A stretch of 64,000 bases of DNA, from positions 59,066,001 through 59,130,000 of the forward strand of contig NC_088931.1 in NCBI RefSeq assembly GCF_038396675.1, given 5' to 3'. The stretch comes from Hydra vulgaris. Its lineage: Eukaryota > Cnidaria > Hydrozoa > Anthoathecata > Hydridae. The translations under genes and the position numbers were made by a program. Below the pieces are notes generated by a model that ran no database searches, was not told the DNA's origin, and saw only the letters and a program-made list of their open reading frames with translations. Each line of letters begins with the position of its first letter. The first letter of the stretch is position 1. Positions 62,935-64,000 of the stretch are shown one piece after another.

Positions 62935-63978
62935 CTGTTAGGCGAATGTTTTTAAAATATTGATCAGGTAATTAAAAATTTAAACTTTATAATTAAACTT
63001 TCAATTACTGATCTAATTTAATCAATTTACTTACTTCTTTTAGGTATCAAAGATACTTGACATTTATTATCAATGGAACAGCTAAGCAAAGCAGCATCTT
63101 GTTTCATATCTTCACAAAGTATTTTATTGTCAGCTATGAAAGATAGTCCTGTCACAAAACTGTCGTGAACTCTAAGAATTGTTTTCAAATGCTAAGATTT
63201 AAAATTTATTCAACTAAATTACAAAGAATAAAAAAATTTAACTCAAAAAACAAAACATAAAAAACATAATATGATAAAACAATATCTATAACAAAACAAA
63301 ACAAAATTTGAAGGTTTAAAAATGCTAAAAAAAAGACATCAAAATAGTACAGTCATATTCCATGAAATATAGACAAGCACAGAACCATCTGCTGTCCCGA
63401 CTGCAACGTAACGACCATTTGAACTAGATCATAAGACAACAAAATATTAAACTTTTTTTTTAATTAAAAAAAAAAAAGGAATAAATACCTGATTTTTTTT
63501 TAATAAAAAATATAAATACCTGACAGCTAATGCTGATAATGAATGATCCTTTACTTGTATTACTTGCTCTGGAACCCATTTACGCGTGTTCCATTTTACA
63601 ATGCAATTCGCCGACTTTAACTTTGAGTTTTTTCTTGGTATGTGAGTGGTAAACAAGTAGACGTTTTTATTATCTAAATTTTCTGAAAACCTAAACACAA
63701 CCATTTTATTCATTAAAAAAAAACTAATTTAGAAAACACAAAGACAATAGATTAAAGTGTCCAACATCAGAGTTATGTTTTTGAAGGTTTTATGACTATG
63801 ATTCTTACAACCATACTAATATAAATTAAAAAACGAAAAAAATTATTTTATACCTGCAATTCCTAAACCTATAAAAGTCTTCATCTTTTTTTGCTAATGA
63901 AAACGGAAGCTCTAATTCCTTTTTTCCATCTTCTAATTTCCATAAGTTTGCACTATGATCTTTAGAAACACTTACAAA
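62852..63978 (-). CDS. PREB: PREB/SEC12-like WD-repeat protein, 3' exons (partial, 5' part beyond the window)
   Basis: Family role: an ER-membrane WD40 protein acting as the exchange factor that loads SAR1 with GTP to start COPII vesicles. Minus-strand exons in transcription order: 63854-63978, 63520-63690, 63351-63423, 63035-63191 and probably 62852-62934. The first four join in phase. Readable: VSVSKDHSANLWKLEDGKKE, YRFRNCRFSEN, VYLFTTHIPRKNSK, NCIVKWNTRKWVPEQVIQVK, SSNGRYVAVGTADGSVLVYI, then RVHDSFVTGLSFIADN and SIDNKCQVSLIPKR. The order (cytosolic beta-propeller blades, xxLFTxxIPxKR, VxxGTxxGSVxxYI, xAHxxxVTxxxF, DxxCQxxxLPxR) is that of PREB. The C-terminal membrane anchor is not clearly seen. 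Confidence 0.85.
63035..63191 (-). CDS. PREB: PREB-like exon
   Basis: HLKTILRVHDSFVTGLSFIA, DNKILCEDMKQDAALLSCSI, then DNKCQVSLIPKR. Donor gtaagt in phase 1; an alternative GT lies 4 bp further on. Confidence 0.82.
63351..63423 (-). CDS. PREB: PREB-like exon
   Basis: Completes Ser, then SNGRYVAVGTADGSVLVYIS and WNMT. Phase 0 out (act|gtacta). It encodes the WD-blade motif GTxxGSVxVY. Confidence 0.82.
63520..63690 (-). CDS. PREB: PREB-like exon
   Basis: Completes Arg, then FSENLDNKNVYLFTTHIPRK, NSKLKSANCIVKWNTRKWVP and EQVIQVKDHSLSALAV, ending in phase 2. Confidence 0.88.
63854..63978 (-). CDS. PREB: PREB-like exon
   Basis: FVSVSKDHSANLWKLEDGKK then ELELPFSLAKKDEDFYRFRN and C plus two bases of Arg (phase 2). 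Acceptor gcatgtag, donor gtataa on the minus strand. Confidence 0.82.
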
Positions 63979-64000
63979 CTACATGCAAATGTTGAATTCT

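Overview
The window looks like nuclear DNA of an AT-rich animal genome. Very high A+T, short exons in long introns, many decayed cut-and-paste transposons and a jockey/CR1-type LINE suggest a cnidarian, with Hydra as the best guess. That assignment is inference; nothing was searched. Three host genes can be read exon by exon, and most of the rest is transposon-derived or simple repeat.

Left half (about 4390-28200, + strand): an ALG5-type dolichyl-phosphate glucosyltransferase gene in nine phase-consistent exons, complete except for its N-terminal start. Its introns hold a 3.15 kb DNA transposon relic between (TA)n arrays (1066-4215), a second relic of the same transposase family (about 8057-9425), a decayed reverse transcriptase, a mariner (14031-15207), a non-autonomous element with a nested tRNA-like SINE (15940-16922), several perfect palindromes, and a 3.7 kb inverted-repeat element (23894-27580) with a Tc1/mariner-like element inside it.

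Middle (33157-48708, + strand): a gene whose 3' exons encode a coiled-coil protein of the MTUS1/MTUS2 (ATIP) microtubule-associated family. Three different 5' modules have matching phase-1 donors for the common exon at 43348. One carries a CAP-Gly microtubule-binding domain (predicted 950 aa). The other two are short, mutually homologous first exons (predicted 561 and 571 aa). This possible CAP-Gly/MTUS alternative-promoter arrangement is the most interesting biology here.

Right part: a hAT-like relic with a perfect 8-bp target duplication (50055-51616), a decayed Mutator-like transposase (52240-54010, minus), an apparently intact two-ORF LINE (54723-58654, +), a 5'-truncated LINE on the minus strand, a hAT-type MITE with a perfect 8-bp duplication (60604-61320), and the 3' exons of a PREB/SEC12-like WD-repeat gene on the minus strand, running off the right edge.

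A tRNA-Met-like SINE family occurs in five full or partial copies. Several elements sit inside (TA)n microsatellites.
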